Assembly: GCA_035487295.1 (NCBI GenBank)
Contig: DATHMH010000031.1
Coordinates: forward strand, 18,228 to 82,227
From: QIAW01 sp035487295
GTDB lineage: Bacteria > Acidobacteriota > Terriglobia > Terriglobales > Acidobacteriaceae
Reading direction: 5' to 3'
Length of the DNA: 64,000 nt
The translations under genes and the position numbers were made by a program. This document shows, piece after piece, positions 1 to 8,533 of this stretch. A model generated the notes under the pieces. That model had not been told where the DNA came from. It worked only from the letters and a program-made list of their open reading frames with translations, and did no database searches. Within the stretch, counting starts at the first letter, position 1. Every line of letters starts with the position of its first letter.

Positions 1-697
1 ACGAATCTGTCGTCTGCCTGGAGATTTCCAGTTGAAGATCTAACCCGAGCAGCTCAAAATAGGCTTGCGCGACGTCACCCACCAAAGACAGCATAACGCC
101 GCGGCGCGCCTCTTCTGTGGCCAGATACTGGGCGCGAGCGGATTCATTGCTACGCCGGATGCGGCCCCAGATGTCCGCTTCCCAGGCGGCGGTGGCCACA
201 CCGATGAAGGACCCCTGCTCTTTGCCGCCATTCCCATTCGGAATAATCCCGCCAAATTCATTCTTGCCATGACCTGCCCTTACCCCGTAGTCCAGAAACG
301 GGAAGTACTCGGCGCGTGCCTGCGCCTGAAGCTGGCGCGACTGCTCGATGCGGGTTACGGCAACGCGCAGATCGTAATTATTCGCCAATGCCATCTGAAT
401 GAGGCTGATCAGCTGCGGATCTTTAAACACCTCCCACCAGGGCAGATCGGCAATGGATGCCTGCTGTGCCGCTCCCTCGACGCCGCGAAACTGGGGTGGA
501 ACATTTATTTTTGGGCGGCGATAATTCGGACCAACTGCGCAACCGATCAACAGGACGAGCAAGATCATCGGGCTGCAAAGTTTCAGCCGGCATCCTCGTA
601 CGTATTTGTCGAAGGTAGTGAAAAATGCAGAACAGCGGGTTGCGGCCGAGCTGCACGCAAAGTGAGTGCTTCTGAAAGGCTGAATGGGACTAGTCAT
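1..697 (-). CDS. RND efflux outer membrane factor (OprM/NodT type), 3' end cut by window edge
   Basis: Outer membrane channel lipoprotein of a tripartite RND pump; about 232 codons are visible before base 1. The ATG at 697 overlaps the stop codon of the pump gene by 8 bases, so the two are translationally coupled. The frame shows a hydrophobic stretch ending in a lipobox (LLIGC, Cys near residue 53), then the family's VGPNYRRP start, and later DIWGRIRR and the VGDVAQAYFELL helix that are diagnostic of outer membrane factors. The 40-odd residues before the hydrophobic stretch are unusual; a second ATG at 568 starts directly at it but would leave a signal with no charged region. Family assignment is firm, the start is not. 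Confidence 0.9.
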   Translation of the reverse strand, partial: MTSPIQPFRSTHFACSSAATRCSAFFTTFDKYVRGCRLKLCSPMILLVLLIGCAVGPNYRRPKINVPPQFRGVEGAAQQASIADLPWWEVFKDPQLISLIQMALANNYDLRVAVTRIEQSRQLQAQARAEYFPFLDYGVRAGHGKNEFGGIIPNGNGGKEQGSFIGVATAAWEADIWGRIRRSNESARAQYLATEEARRGVMLSLVGDVAQAYFELLGLDLQLEISRQTTDS

Positions 698-3600
698 CGC
701 CGAGACTCCCTGTTCGTCGCTCGGGTTCGGATGGGTCGACCAAAGATATCTTCGGTGGCTCGTGCTTCGCCCCGCCTAACTTTTCAATCAGATAAAACAG
801 CGCGGGAATGATAAAGATTGCGATGGCGCTGGCGGCCGTCATACCGCCGATAACTGCCGTGCCCATCACCTGACGAGATACAGCGCCCGAACCACTCGCC
901 GTCCACAGCGGTATGCAACCCAAAATGAAAGCAAGAGAAGTCATTAGAATAGGGCGAAGGCGCAATTTGGCGCCCTCCAGTGCAGCATCGGTGAGCGGTC
1001 TGCCTTTTTCAAATTCCGCTTTTGAAAACTCGACGATCAAAATGGCATTCTTGGCGGCGAGTCCGACCAGCATGACCAGGCCGATTTGCGCGTAGACATT
1101 GTTTTCCAGGCCAACACTCGCCAACTGATTGAAGACCCCAAGACCGATGACCCGGCGCAAGTACAGAACAGAAAACGCGCCAAATACGGCGACAGGTGTG
1201 CTCAGCAGCACGCTGAAGGGCAGACTCCAGCTTTCGTACAGGGCCGCCAGGATCAGGAAGACAAACAGGACAGAGAATCCAAAGATCACAGAAGATGGCA
1301 CACCCTGTGCCGCCTTCTGTTCCTGAAACGACATGCTCATGTAATCAAAACCCATTCCGGGCGGCATCGTCTGGGCGTAAACTTCCTCGAGCGCCTTCAT
1401 TGCCTGCGCAGAGCTGTACCCGGGCTTGGTGATGCCGTTGATTTGAACACAGGGATACATGTTGTAGTGCATGGTGAACTCAGGACCGAGTTGCGGCTGG
1501 ATCGAGGTCACGGCGGAGAGCGGAACCATCTGGCCAGCGCTATTGCGCACATAGAAGCGGCCCACGTTTTGGGTCTGCGTTCGGTACGCGCCCTCAGCCT
1601 GAACATAGACCTGCCAGGTGCGCCCAAAACGATTGAAAAAGTTGATGAACGCTCCGCCCATGAAGGCCTGCAATGTTTGGTAGACGTCGCTGAGCTGCAC
1701 TCCCTGCTTAAGCACTTTGTCGCGATCAACCTTCACGGCAAGCTGAGGCACCGAGGGCAAGGCGGTGGTGAATATGAAACTGAATTCAGGACGCTTCTTC
1801 ACCGCCGCCATGAACTTTTCCTGGTTCTCTCTGAGGAATTCCAACCCTCGTGCAGAGCGGTCTTCGAGAACAAACGTGGCGCCGCCCGATGCGCCAATAC
1901 CGGGAATCGAGGGTGGAGGAAAAGTGATAGCACTGCCCTGCGACACTTGCCGGAGCGTGTTATTCAAGTACACCTTAATCGGCCAGTATTGCTCTTCCGT
2001 TTTTTTGCGTTCTTTCCACTTCTTCAGAGTCACCCAAAAGAAGGCACTGTACGTATTCTGAACGCCACTCAACATGTTGTAACCAACCACAGTGGTAACG
2101 TGATCGACGCCCGGGGTCTTGCTCAGAATATCTTCAACAGTTCGTGCAGCGGCGCTGGTGCGCTGCTGCGAGGATGCGTCGGGCAATTGCAGAGCGGCAA
2201 ACACATAGCCCTGGTCCTCTTCGGGCAGGAAGCTCTTGGGCAGCTTGCTGCCGAACCATCCCGCGAGCACGACGCTTGCCAGGAGCAATATGATGGTGAA
2301 TCCCATTTTGCGAATGAGAACGCCGCACCAAGTGACATAGCCATCGGTCGCGCGGCCAAACCATTTGTTGAACCAGGCGAAGAATTTTCCCAGTGGCCCG
2401 CGAGCTTCCTTTTTTGGCCTGAGCAGCAAAGCACCCAGCGCCGGACTGAGCGTGAGAGCATTGAACGCCGAAAGAATGACCGAGACAGCGATGGTGACGG
2501 CGAACTGCTGATAGAGACGGCCGGTGATGCCGGGGATGAAAGCGGTCGGGATGAACACCGCCGAGAGAACAATGGCAATGCCCACCACAGGGCCAGAAAC
2601 CTCTTCCATGGCTTTAAAAGCAGCGTCCCTGGGAGACATGCCATGTTCGATGTGATGCTCGATGGCTTCCACTACAACAATCGCGTCGTCAACCACCAGG
2701 CCGATGGCCAAGACCAAGCCGAAGAGGGAAAGGGTGTTGATCGAAAATCCCAGAACGGGAAAAAGCATGAAGGTGCCAATGAGGGAGACGGGCACGGCCA
2801 GCAGGGGAATCAGAGTGGCACGCCAGCCCTGAAGGAACAGGTACACCACAAGGATCACGAGAACCAGGGCTTCGACGAGTGTTTTGACGATCTCATGGAT
2901 GCCTTCGGTGACGGGAAGCGTGGTATCAAGGGCAGTGGCGTATTCCAGGTCGGGAGGGAAACGTTTCTTCGCCTCTGCCATCAAGGCCCTGGCGGCCTGA
3001 GCGGCTTTGATGGCGTTCGATCCGGGGAGCTGGTAGATGGCGACCACTGCTGAGGGCTTGCCGTCGAGCCGGCCTTCCATGTTATATACCTGCGTGCCCA
3101 GCTCGACCCGAGCCACATCTTTCAGGCGCACGATGGAACCGTCAGGATTGGCGCGCACCACGATCTGACCGAATTGCTCGGCTGCAACCAGACGCCCCTG
3201 GGCAATGACCGCGTAGGTAAATTCCTGCCCCTTGGGTATGGGTTCGCCGCCGATCTGTCCTGCCGGATTGACCGTGTTCTGCGCTTTGACCGCGCTGATG
3301 ATCTCCGGAACGGTGATCTGCAACTTGGCCAGTTGGTCGGGATCAACCCAGAAACGCATGGCGTACTGGCCGGCCCCGAAAATTGTGACACTGGCGATTC
3401 CGTAGGTGCGCGTGAGCGGACTCAAAAGATTGATATAGGCGTAGTTGGCGAGAAATTGAGCATCGTATCTGCCATTGGGAGAATAAAGATCAAAGAGCAT
3501 CAAAGGGGCCATCGTGGACTTCTGCACGATGACCCCTTGCGCGTTCACCTCAGCCGGAAGCTGCGAGGCCGCCTGCGACTGGCGCATCTGCGTGAGAATC

Positions 3601-3911
3601 AGGTCGGTGTTGGGATCGGTCTTGATATTGAAATCTACGGTGACCCGTGTTCCGCCATTGTTAGGGTTCGTGGAGAACATGTACTCCATGTTGTCCACGC
3701 CGCTCATCTGTTGCTCAATCGGTGTGGCCACCGATTGGTCGAGCGTTACGGCGTCGGCACCTGGATACATGGCGTTGACCTGGATTTGAGGATCGGCAAT
3801 GTCTGGAAACAGAGCTGTGGGTGAGCTCAACATTGCGACCACGCCAGCAATCACCATGATGATGGAGATCACCATGGACAGCACGGGATGATTAATGAAG
3901 AACTTGGCCAT
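690..3911 (-). CDS. RND multidrug efflux transporter, inner membrane pump (HAE1/AcrB type)
   Basis: Proton-driven exporter that takes hydrophobic compounds from the inner membrane and periplasm and hands them to the outer membrane factor. At 1073 residues it has full family length. It begins with the usual MAKFFINHPVL helix, has two large periplasmic loops, and carries the paired aspartates of the proton relay (VVDD, residues 408-409) and the matching lysine region (GLAAKNAILIVE) in the second half. It sits between the membrane fusion protein (12 nt upstream) and the outer membrane factor (8-base overlap downstream), so all three form one operon. A CTGTCA box at 5289-5304 precedes the operon. 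Substrate is unknown. Confidence 0.97.
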   Translation of the reverse strand: MAKFFINHPVLSMVISIIMVIAGVVAMLSSPTALFPDIADPQIQVNAMYPGADAVTLDQSVATPIEQQMSGVDNMEYMFSTNPNNGGTRVTVDFNIKTDPNTDLILTQMRQSQAASQLPAEVNAQGVIVQKSTMAPLMLFDLYSPNGRYDAQFLANYAYINLLSPLTRTYGIASVTIFGAGQYAMRFWVDPDQLAKLQITVPEIISAVKAQNTVNPAGQIGGEPIPKGQEFTYAVIAQGRLVAAEQFGQIVVRANPDGSIVRLKDVARVELGTQVYNMEGRLDGKPSAVVAIYQLPGSNAIKAAQAARALMAEAKKRFPPDLEYATALDTTLPVTEGIHEIVKTLVEALVLVILVVYLFLQGWRATLIPLLAVPVSLIGTFMLFPVLGFSINTLSLFGLVLAIGLVVDDAIVVVEAIEHHIEHGMSPRDAAFKAMEEVSGPVVGIAIVLSAVFIPTAFIPGITGRLYQQFAVTIAVSVILSAFNALTLSPALGALLLRPKKEARGPLGKFFAWFNKWFGRATDGYVTWCGVLIRKMGFTIILLLASVVLAGWFGSKLPKSFLPEEDQGYVFAALQLPDASSQQRTSAAARTVEDILSKTPGVDHVTTVVGYNMLSGVQNTYSAFFWVTLKKWKERKKTEEQYWPIKVYLNNTLRQVSQGSAITFPPPSIPGIGASGGATFVLEDRSARGLEFLRENQEKFMAAVKKRPEFSFIFTTALPSVPQLAVKVDRDKVLKQGVQLSDVYQTLQAFMGGAFINFFNRFGRTWQVYVQAEGAYRTQTQNVGRFYVRNSAGQMVPLSAVTSIQPQLGPEFTMHYNMYPCVQINGITKPGYSSAQAMKALEEVYAQTMPPGMGFDYMSMSFQEQKAAQGVPSSVIFGFSVLFVFLILAALYESWSLPFSVLLSTPVAVFGAFSVLYLRRVIGLGVFNQLASVGLENNVYAQIGLVMLVGLAAKNAILIVEFSKAEFEKGRPLTDAALEGAKLRLRPILMTSLAFILGCIPLWTASGSGAVSRQVMGTAVIGGMTAASAIAIFIIPALFYLIEKLGGAKHEPPKISLVDPSEPERRTGSLGDD

Positions 3912-3923
3912 GAATGTGAGTTG

Positions 3924-5129
3924 TTAGGTGCCGCTGGTTGTCGCAGGTTTTTCTGCAGTAGCATTCTCTTTATAAGGTTTTGGAGTTACTTGCATGCCCT
4001 CCTGCACCTGCTGTGTGCCCTCTGCAATGACGCGATCGCCGGGCTTGAGTCCGTCGTCAACAACCCACCAACCGCCGATTTTTTCGCCCATTTTGACGGG
4101 GCGCAAAGAGGCCTTGTTGTTGTGATCGACCAGCGCTACCATGTAGCCTCCTTGAAGTTCAGTCACGGCACGCTGAGGCACGAGTAACGCATCTTGTTGA
4201 ATCTTTGTGACTGTACTGACGCTGCCGAAACCACCAGGCCGCAGCACATTGCCGGGGTTGGGAAACTCGATTTGCACTTGAATGGATCCCGTCTTGATGT
4301 CGATATTGCGGTCAACGGCATAGAAGCGGCCTTTTTTGGGAAAAATCGTCCCATCTGTAAGCTTGAGCTGCCATTCGAGTTTCTTGAGCAACGAATCCTG
4401 GCTTATACCTTGCCGTGAAGCCTCACTGACGGCCTTGAGATACTCCTGTTCACTGGGTGTGATGGTTGCGAGGATGGGATCTACAGTGGAAACCGTTGTC
4501 AGACTTCCACTCTGAGGACTTACGAAGTCCCCCACCTGGGCAGTAGCGATGGCGGCTACCCCATCGATAGGCGAAACAATTTTCGTGAAGCCGAGGTTCA
4601 ACCTTGCGGATTGCACCTTTGCGTCGGCTGCTTCAATAGAAGCTTGTTCCTGTTGCACCTGTGCTTTGGCGGCAAGATTGGCCTGGACGGCATCGTCAAG
4701 TTCCTGCTGGCTGATGGCGCTTTCTTTGGCAAGGGGGGTATATCGCTTGACGTCTAGTTCCGTCTTGCCGAGCTGTGCCTGGGCCCGCGCAAGATTTGCC
4801 CGGGCTTGCTCGAACTCTCCTCTGGCCTGGTCGAGGGCCGCCTGGAAGGGGCGTGGATCGATCTCCAAGAGCGGCGTGCCCTTCCTTACGTAAGCACCAT
4901 TCGTGTAGCTTTGTTTGAGTAGCAGGCCGGCGACCTGAGCGCGGATCTGCGCGTTCACAAATCCATCAAGCGTCGCCACCCACTCTCTTTTAATAGGCAC
5001 ATCTTTTTGTACGACATCAACGACTTCGACCGCAGGAGCCTCGGCCGGCGACGCCTTTTTTCCGCATGCGCCTAAGAATAACGTGACAGTGATGAACAGC
5101 GCCAAAGCAAGCCTTTGTTTGATTACCAT
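3924..5129 (-). CDS. RND efflux membrane fusion lipoprotein (AcrA/MexA type)
   Basis: Periplasmic adaptor linking the RND pump to its outer membrane channel. The sequence has a signal with lipobox (LFLGAC) followed by a lysine pair, a barrel-sandwich hybrid domain interrupted by a long alpha-helical hairpin rich in Ala, Gln and Glu, then a beta-barrel and membrane-proximal domain. An ATG at 5153 is in frame, but the start at 5129 is preferred: GGAG at 5136-5139 sits 6 nt upstream and the signal peptide begins directly there. First gene of the pump operon, with the promoter in the 5130-5304 interval. Confidence 0.95.
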   Translation of the reverse strand: MVIKQRLALALFITVTLFLGACGKKASPAEAPAVEVVDVVQKDVPIKREWVATLDGFVNAQIRAQVAGLLLKQSYTNGAYVRKGTPLLEIDPRPFQAALDQARGEFEQARANLARAQAQLGKTELDVKRYTPLAKESAISQQELDDAVQANLAAKAQVQQEQASIEAADAKVQSARLNLGFTKIVSPIDGVAAIATAQVGDFVSPQSGSLTTVSTVDPILATITPSEQEYLKAVSEASRQGISQDSLLKKLEWQLKLTDGTIFPKKGRFYAVDRNIDIKTGSIQVQIEFPNPGNVLRPGGFGSVSTVTKIQQDALLVPQRAVTELQGGYMVALVDHNNKASLRPVKMGEKIGGWWVVDDGLKPGDRVIAEGTQQVQEGMQVTPKPYKENATAEKPATTSGT

Positions 5130-5259
5130 ATGAAGCTCCATGAAAAAGTGCACGGCGCCTGACGGAACTTGCGCTGAGTTCCCCAGGGATAAGGAACGTC
5201 ACGTCAGGCACCGCGCAGATGAACGCGCGAAAATTGAGCTTAGGCGCTCACTGAGGGGC

Positions 5260-5304
5260 ATGCTAGAGGGGTGGCGGACGCGGGAGAACTGTCAAAACTA
5301 GCAG
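5260..5304 (-). promoter_or_regulatory. CTGTCA box promoter of the RND efflux operon
   Basis: Read leftward: box CTGCTAGTTTTGACAG (5304-5289), 23-nt spacer, -10 TAGCAT (5265-5260). The predicted start near 5253 leaves a leader of about 120 nt. The distal half-site is imperfect; the proximal half TGACAG is intact. Confidence 0.65.
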
Positions 5305-5340
5305 AGACTAAAACACTCCAGAGCTCAGGGTTGACTCTGT

Positions 5341-7914
5341 CTATTGCCGCTCCTGGAGCGAAGACTTGATTGGCGCAGCGGGAGCCTGCGCTGGGGTGGA
5401 GCGATCAACAGAAGGGGCCGAACGCAAACCATTACCAAACATGTATTGTTCGACAGAAGTATCCACGCTGCGAATATGCAGATCGCGCTGTGGATAAGGA
5501 ATTCCAATGCCGCTCTCTCTTAAGGCTTTGGCGAGTGCGAGCGTGACCTCACTGCGCAGTTGGAACCACGTGTCCTGGAAAGCGGACCAAAATCGGAGCT
5601 CGAAATTCAGCGCGTTTTCGCCAAATCCGATGAAGAAAGCCTCGGGTGGGCGCTCGCGCAATACCCCGGGATGCAATTGGGCAACATTCACAAGAAGCTG
5701 CAGTACGCGTTCTGGATCAGAGTCATACGTGACTCCTACGGGTATATCGACCCGTCGCCAGGGTGACGACAAGGTCCAGTTGATCACTTGGTTGGAAAGC
5801 AGGTTGCTGTTCGGTACGATCACCTCCGCTCCCTGAAACGTAACCACTGTGCTGGAGCGGGCGCCGATGCGCCTGACAGACCCGACCAAACCGCCGACGT
5901 CAACAACATCGCCGAGGTGAATGGGCCGTTCGAAAAGCAAGATCAATCCGGAAACAAAATTGTTCACGATGTTCTGTAAGCCGAAGCCAAGACCGACGCC
6001 AATGGCGCCAGTAAGCACGGTGAGCTTATTGAGTTCCACGCCCGCCTCAGCCATCGCAATCACAATGACCAAAATTAAAAGAAGATAGTAGGAAATCGTT
6101 GAGATGGCGTAGGGTATCCCACGCTGCAGTGGTAATCTTGGAAGCAGGACTTTTCTCAACAAGAACGCGATTAGGTTCGCCAAGAGATAGCCAACCAGCA
6201 GGATCAGCACAACCGTCAGCATGTCGCCGAGGGTAAAGCGGAATTTTTCTGGGCCGATCGGGTACTGCAGTACCTTGGAAATTGCGCCCACCACGCGATC
6301 ATACTGAGTGGACAAATGCAAGATACCAGAAACCCACAATAAGCAAGCCACGCCTATGACCGCCCGTTGTGCCCAGCGATCTGCGTCAGCAATACCAGAT
6401 TGGGAAGACGGCTTTGCAGGATTCGCACACAAGAAGACATCGAGGACCAGGAAGAGAATGCGTGTCACGCAGTAAAGAACCGTGGCCCAGAATGCGCCCA
6501 GGAGTGCTACGAAACTGAGAAGGTGTGCGAGAGAAACAAAACCAAACACATTGGCGATCTCAGATGCGGCCAGCAGCCCAATGCCTGCCTGAATTCCAAG
6601 AGTGAGGATTTGCAAATGCTGACCTTCTATATGTAATCGGCGCAGCATTGATGGGCGCGTGAGCCAGCCAAGGCTTATCAGAGCTAAAGAAACAATCAGA
6701 GTAAAAGCCGCGCGTTGTAACGTTGCAGCAAGCTGAATCGCTATGGAGAAAGCCATCAGCGTACAGAAAGCAAGCAGAACGTGGAGAACCCCCCGCAGGG
6801 GAGGCGCAACCAATCGCCGCAATAGCCGCACAACAGGAACGATGTAAAGTACATAGATGACGAAAGCCAATCCAACGGGCGCCGAAGCAATGCGGCCAGT
6901 GGTCACGATCAAGGTGGCAAGCAATGCCATCGAATACGGGATTGAAAATAACTGTTGGGCTTCAGAGCCAGAGGCCAGACCGCGTTCTCGCACCGCATAG
7001 GATTTGAACTTGAATATACCCAACAGGATTACAAGATAAAGCACAACAAGGCCAAACAGCACAAACTTGTGGCTTCCCAAAAATTCCCTGGAGGTTGCAT
7101 ATGAGCGCTCGAAAGAACGTTGCATGTCGGCTCGTGCTGCCTGCTCAAGCAGTGGCGGTTCGAGATCCTGCCATAGAGGGCGGCTGTCGCGCTCCAAAAG
7201 CCGCCGGTCGAGTCTGTCTTGCGCTTGCCGAACACGCAAAAGCAGATCTGAGATTTTTCCTTCCAACTCCGAAACCTGATTTTGGAGCGTAAGTACATAA
7301 TTCAGTTGCTTCTGGGACTCAAGCCGGCCGGCCTGAATGTCTCGTAATTCATGTTGAATTCGGTCTACCACTGGCTCAATGCCTTCTGTCTGGTGGACCA
7401 GGTCCCAGGTAGCCTGCCATTGGCTCTTTTCCTCATCAAGACGGCGTACCTGCTCCTCAAGCCTGGAAGCCTGGCCGGTCAACAGTTCACGCTTCGCCGC
7501 GTATTGAGAGCCGAAAGACCGCCAATATCGTTGTTCATCGCGAAGTTCCAAAATGTTGGGTGAACCTGCCAGAAGGTCACTGGTATGTAACGCCCGCTGC
7601 CGAATCTCTTCCGATTCCGCCTGAATCGATTGTTCGGCTCTGAGCAGGTCGACATCAGGACGTTTGGTTTCCCGCAACAGTCTTTCCAGTTCTTCTGCCC
7701 TCCCGGCGATCTGCGGCAAAGGAATAGCCCCCTCAGCGGTTTGAGTCGAAGCAGAGTTTTGAGCCGCAATCCTGACCGCGAAGAGGACAAAAAAAATGAA
7801 AAGCGATGTCGTTGAGAATGAGCTGACTCGGGCAGTAAGGTGTTGTCCAAGAGCGCTCAATGCCAAGTGCCGAAATTGCCGGGATTGAATAGAAGTTTCC
7901 GCCTTGTGATGCAC
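5341..7914 (-). CDS. Large MscS-family mechanosensitive channel (MscK/MscM-like)
   Basis: Mechanosensitive channel protecting the cell from osmotic downshock. The 857 residues begin with a signal-like segment (to about residue 52), then a long coiled-coil periplasmic region rich in Glu, Arg and Leu (about 60-260), some eight or more membrane helices (about 280-640), and the MscS pore and beta domain near 630-800 with the glycine-rich TM3 (AIGVGLGFGLQNIVNNF) and a downstream IVPNSNLLS motif. This is the MscK/YnaI-like extended layout. The start is GTG with no clear Shine-Dalgarno; the predicted transcript start is only about 22 nt upstream. It stands alone with its own CTGTCA box. Confidence 0.93.
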   Translation of the reverse strand: MHHKAETSIQSRQFRHLALSALGQHLTARVSSFSTTSLFIFFVLFAVRIAAQNSASTQTAEGAIPLPQIAGRAEELERLLRETKRPDVDLLRAEQSIQAESEEIRQRALHTSDLLAGSPNILELRDEQRYWRSFGSQYAAKRELLTGQASRLEEQVRRLDEEKSQWQATWDLVHQTEGIEPVVDRIQHELRDIQAGRLESQKQLNYVLTLQNQVSELEGKISDLLLRVRQAQDRLDRRLLERDSRPLWQDLEPPLLEQAARADMQRSFERSYATSREFLGSHKFVLFGLVVLYLVILLGIFKFKSYAVRERGLASGSEAQQLFSIPYSMALLATLIVTTGRIASAPVGLAFVIYVLYIVPVVRLLRRLVAPPLRGVLHVLLAFCTLMAFSIAIQLAATLQRAAFTLIVSLALISLGWLTRPSMLRRLHIEGQHLQILTLGIQAGIGLLAASEIANVFGFVSLAHLLSFVALLGAFWATVLYCVTRILFLVLDVFLCANPAKPSSQSGIADADRWAQRAVIGVACLLWVSGILHLSTQYDRVVGAISKVLQYPIGPEKFRFTLGDMLTVVLILLVGYLLANLIAFLLRKVLLPRLPLQRGIPYAISTISYYLLLILVIVIAMAEAGVELNKLTVLTGAIGVGLGFGLQNIVNNFVSGLILLFERPIHLGDVVDVGGLVGSVRRIGARSSTVVTFQGAEVIVPNSNLLSNQVINWTLSSPWRRVDIPVGVTYDSDPERVLQLLVNVAQLHPGVLRERPPEAFFIGFGENALNFELRFWSAFQDTWFQLRSEVTLALAKALRESGIGIPYPQRDLHIRSVDTSVEQYMFGNGLRSAPSVDRSTPAQAPAAPIKSSLQERQ

Positions 7915-7942
7915 TTGAAATCAGCAAGAGACTGACAGGTAT

Positions 7943-7988
7943 ACGATATCGGTTACGCCGCGTGTCTCACATCTGTCAAAAGCGACAG
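7943..7988 (-). promoter_or_regulatory. CTGTCA box promoter of the MscS-family channel
   Basis: Leftward: box CTGTCGCTTTTGACAG (7988-7973), 24-nt spacer, -10 TATCGT (7948-7943). Predicted start near 7936, a very short leader to the GTG at 7914. Confidence 0.7.
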
Positions 7989-8057
7989 GGGGACTTAAAG
8001 CACTGATTACAACGTACTCTGAAGTTCGTAATGACACGGGACCCGAGTCCAATTTTC

Positions 8058-8102
8058 CTGTCAGATCTGACAGTTCAAGGCCCGGACGGAAAAGCGCATC
8101 CT
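8058..8102 (+). promoter_or_regulatory. CTGTCA box promoter of the zinc-ribbon gene (perfect palindrome)
   Basis: Box CTGTCAGATCTGACAG (8058-8073) is a perfect 16-bp palindrome. Rightward: 23-nt spacer and -10 CATCCT (8097-8102), with TACCAG overlapping at 8102 as an alternative. Leftward the same distance gives TCATTA, a poorer -10, so rightward use is preferred. Confidence 0.6.
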
Positions 8103-8146
8103 ACCAGACGTTGCATAAACACAGAGCATTTGGGGGTCGTCAAGGT

Positions 8147-8398
8147 ATGGTTACGATGTGCGCGAATTCGTCTTGCAACCACTTGTTCGATTACATGCGA
8201 GGTGGAAAGCTCTTTCTCTTTCAATCTGTCCCGCTCGATGCAGGCGATGGCGACTTTCAGGAGCGCGTTCATGTAGTCGAACACTTCTGGTTGTGCAGGG
8301 AGTGCGCTTCGAGCATGACTGTAGTTTCGCAAGATGGCGGCAGTCCGACGGTAGTACCCCTCCTTGCCCAGAGAGAGCAGGAGCGAATCGAAGGTTGA
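8147..8398 (+). CDS. Small zinc-ribbon protein, acidobacterial type
   Basis: A protein of about 83 residues with a CANSSC motif near the start and a WLCRECASSM motif in the second half, so two cysteine pairs that would bind one zinc ion. Between them lies FDYMRGGKLFLF. I recognise this layout as a small family frequent in Acidobacteriota genomes; its function is unknown to me. The frame is open from a TTG at 8111; ATG 8147 or 8156 fit better because the family begins just before the first cysteine pair. Stand-alone gene behind a perfect CTGTCA box. An overlapping minus-strand frame was judged a shadow. Confidence 0.7.
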   Translation: MVTMCANSSCNHLFDYMRGGKLFLFQSVPLDAGDGDFQERVHVVEHFWLCRECASSMTVVSQDGGSPTVVPLLAQREQERIEG

Positions 8399-8481
8399 TG
8401 GTCTTCACACTTGGCCCAGGCACAAAATGATTCGTCATCAGCCGGTTTCCATGCGGCAAGAATCCGAGAGCGGGCTGTTGA

Positions 8482-8526
8482 CTGGCTATTCTGCCAGTAG
8501 TCAGGGGCGAGCACCCTCGGTAGAAC
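8482..8526 (+). promoter_or_regulatory. CTGTCA box promoter of the DUF3300-DUF2950 operon
   Basis: Box CTGGCTATTCTGCCAG (8482-8497), 23-nt spacer, -10 TAGAAC (8521-8526). Predicted start near 8533, directly before the ATG at 8534, so either the mRNA is leaderless or translation begins at ATG 8555. Confidence 0.65.
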
Positions 8527-8533
8527 TAAAACG

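Noticed and set aside
1086..3053. 655-codon plus-strand frame opposite the RND gene
   Set aside because: It is a mirror of the efflux gene, rich in Arg, His and Gln and without any domain; the minus strand has a complete AcrB-type protein.
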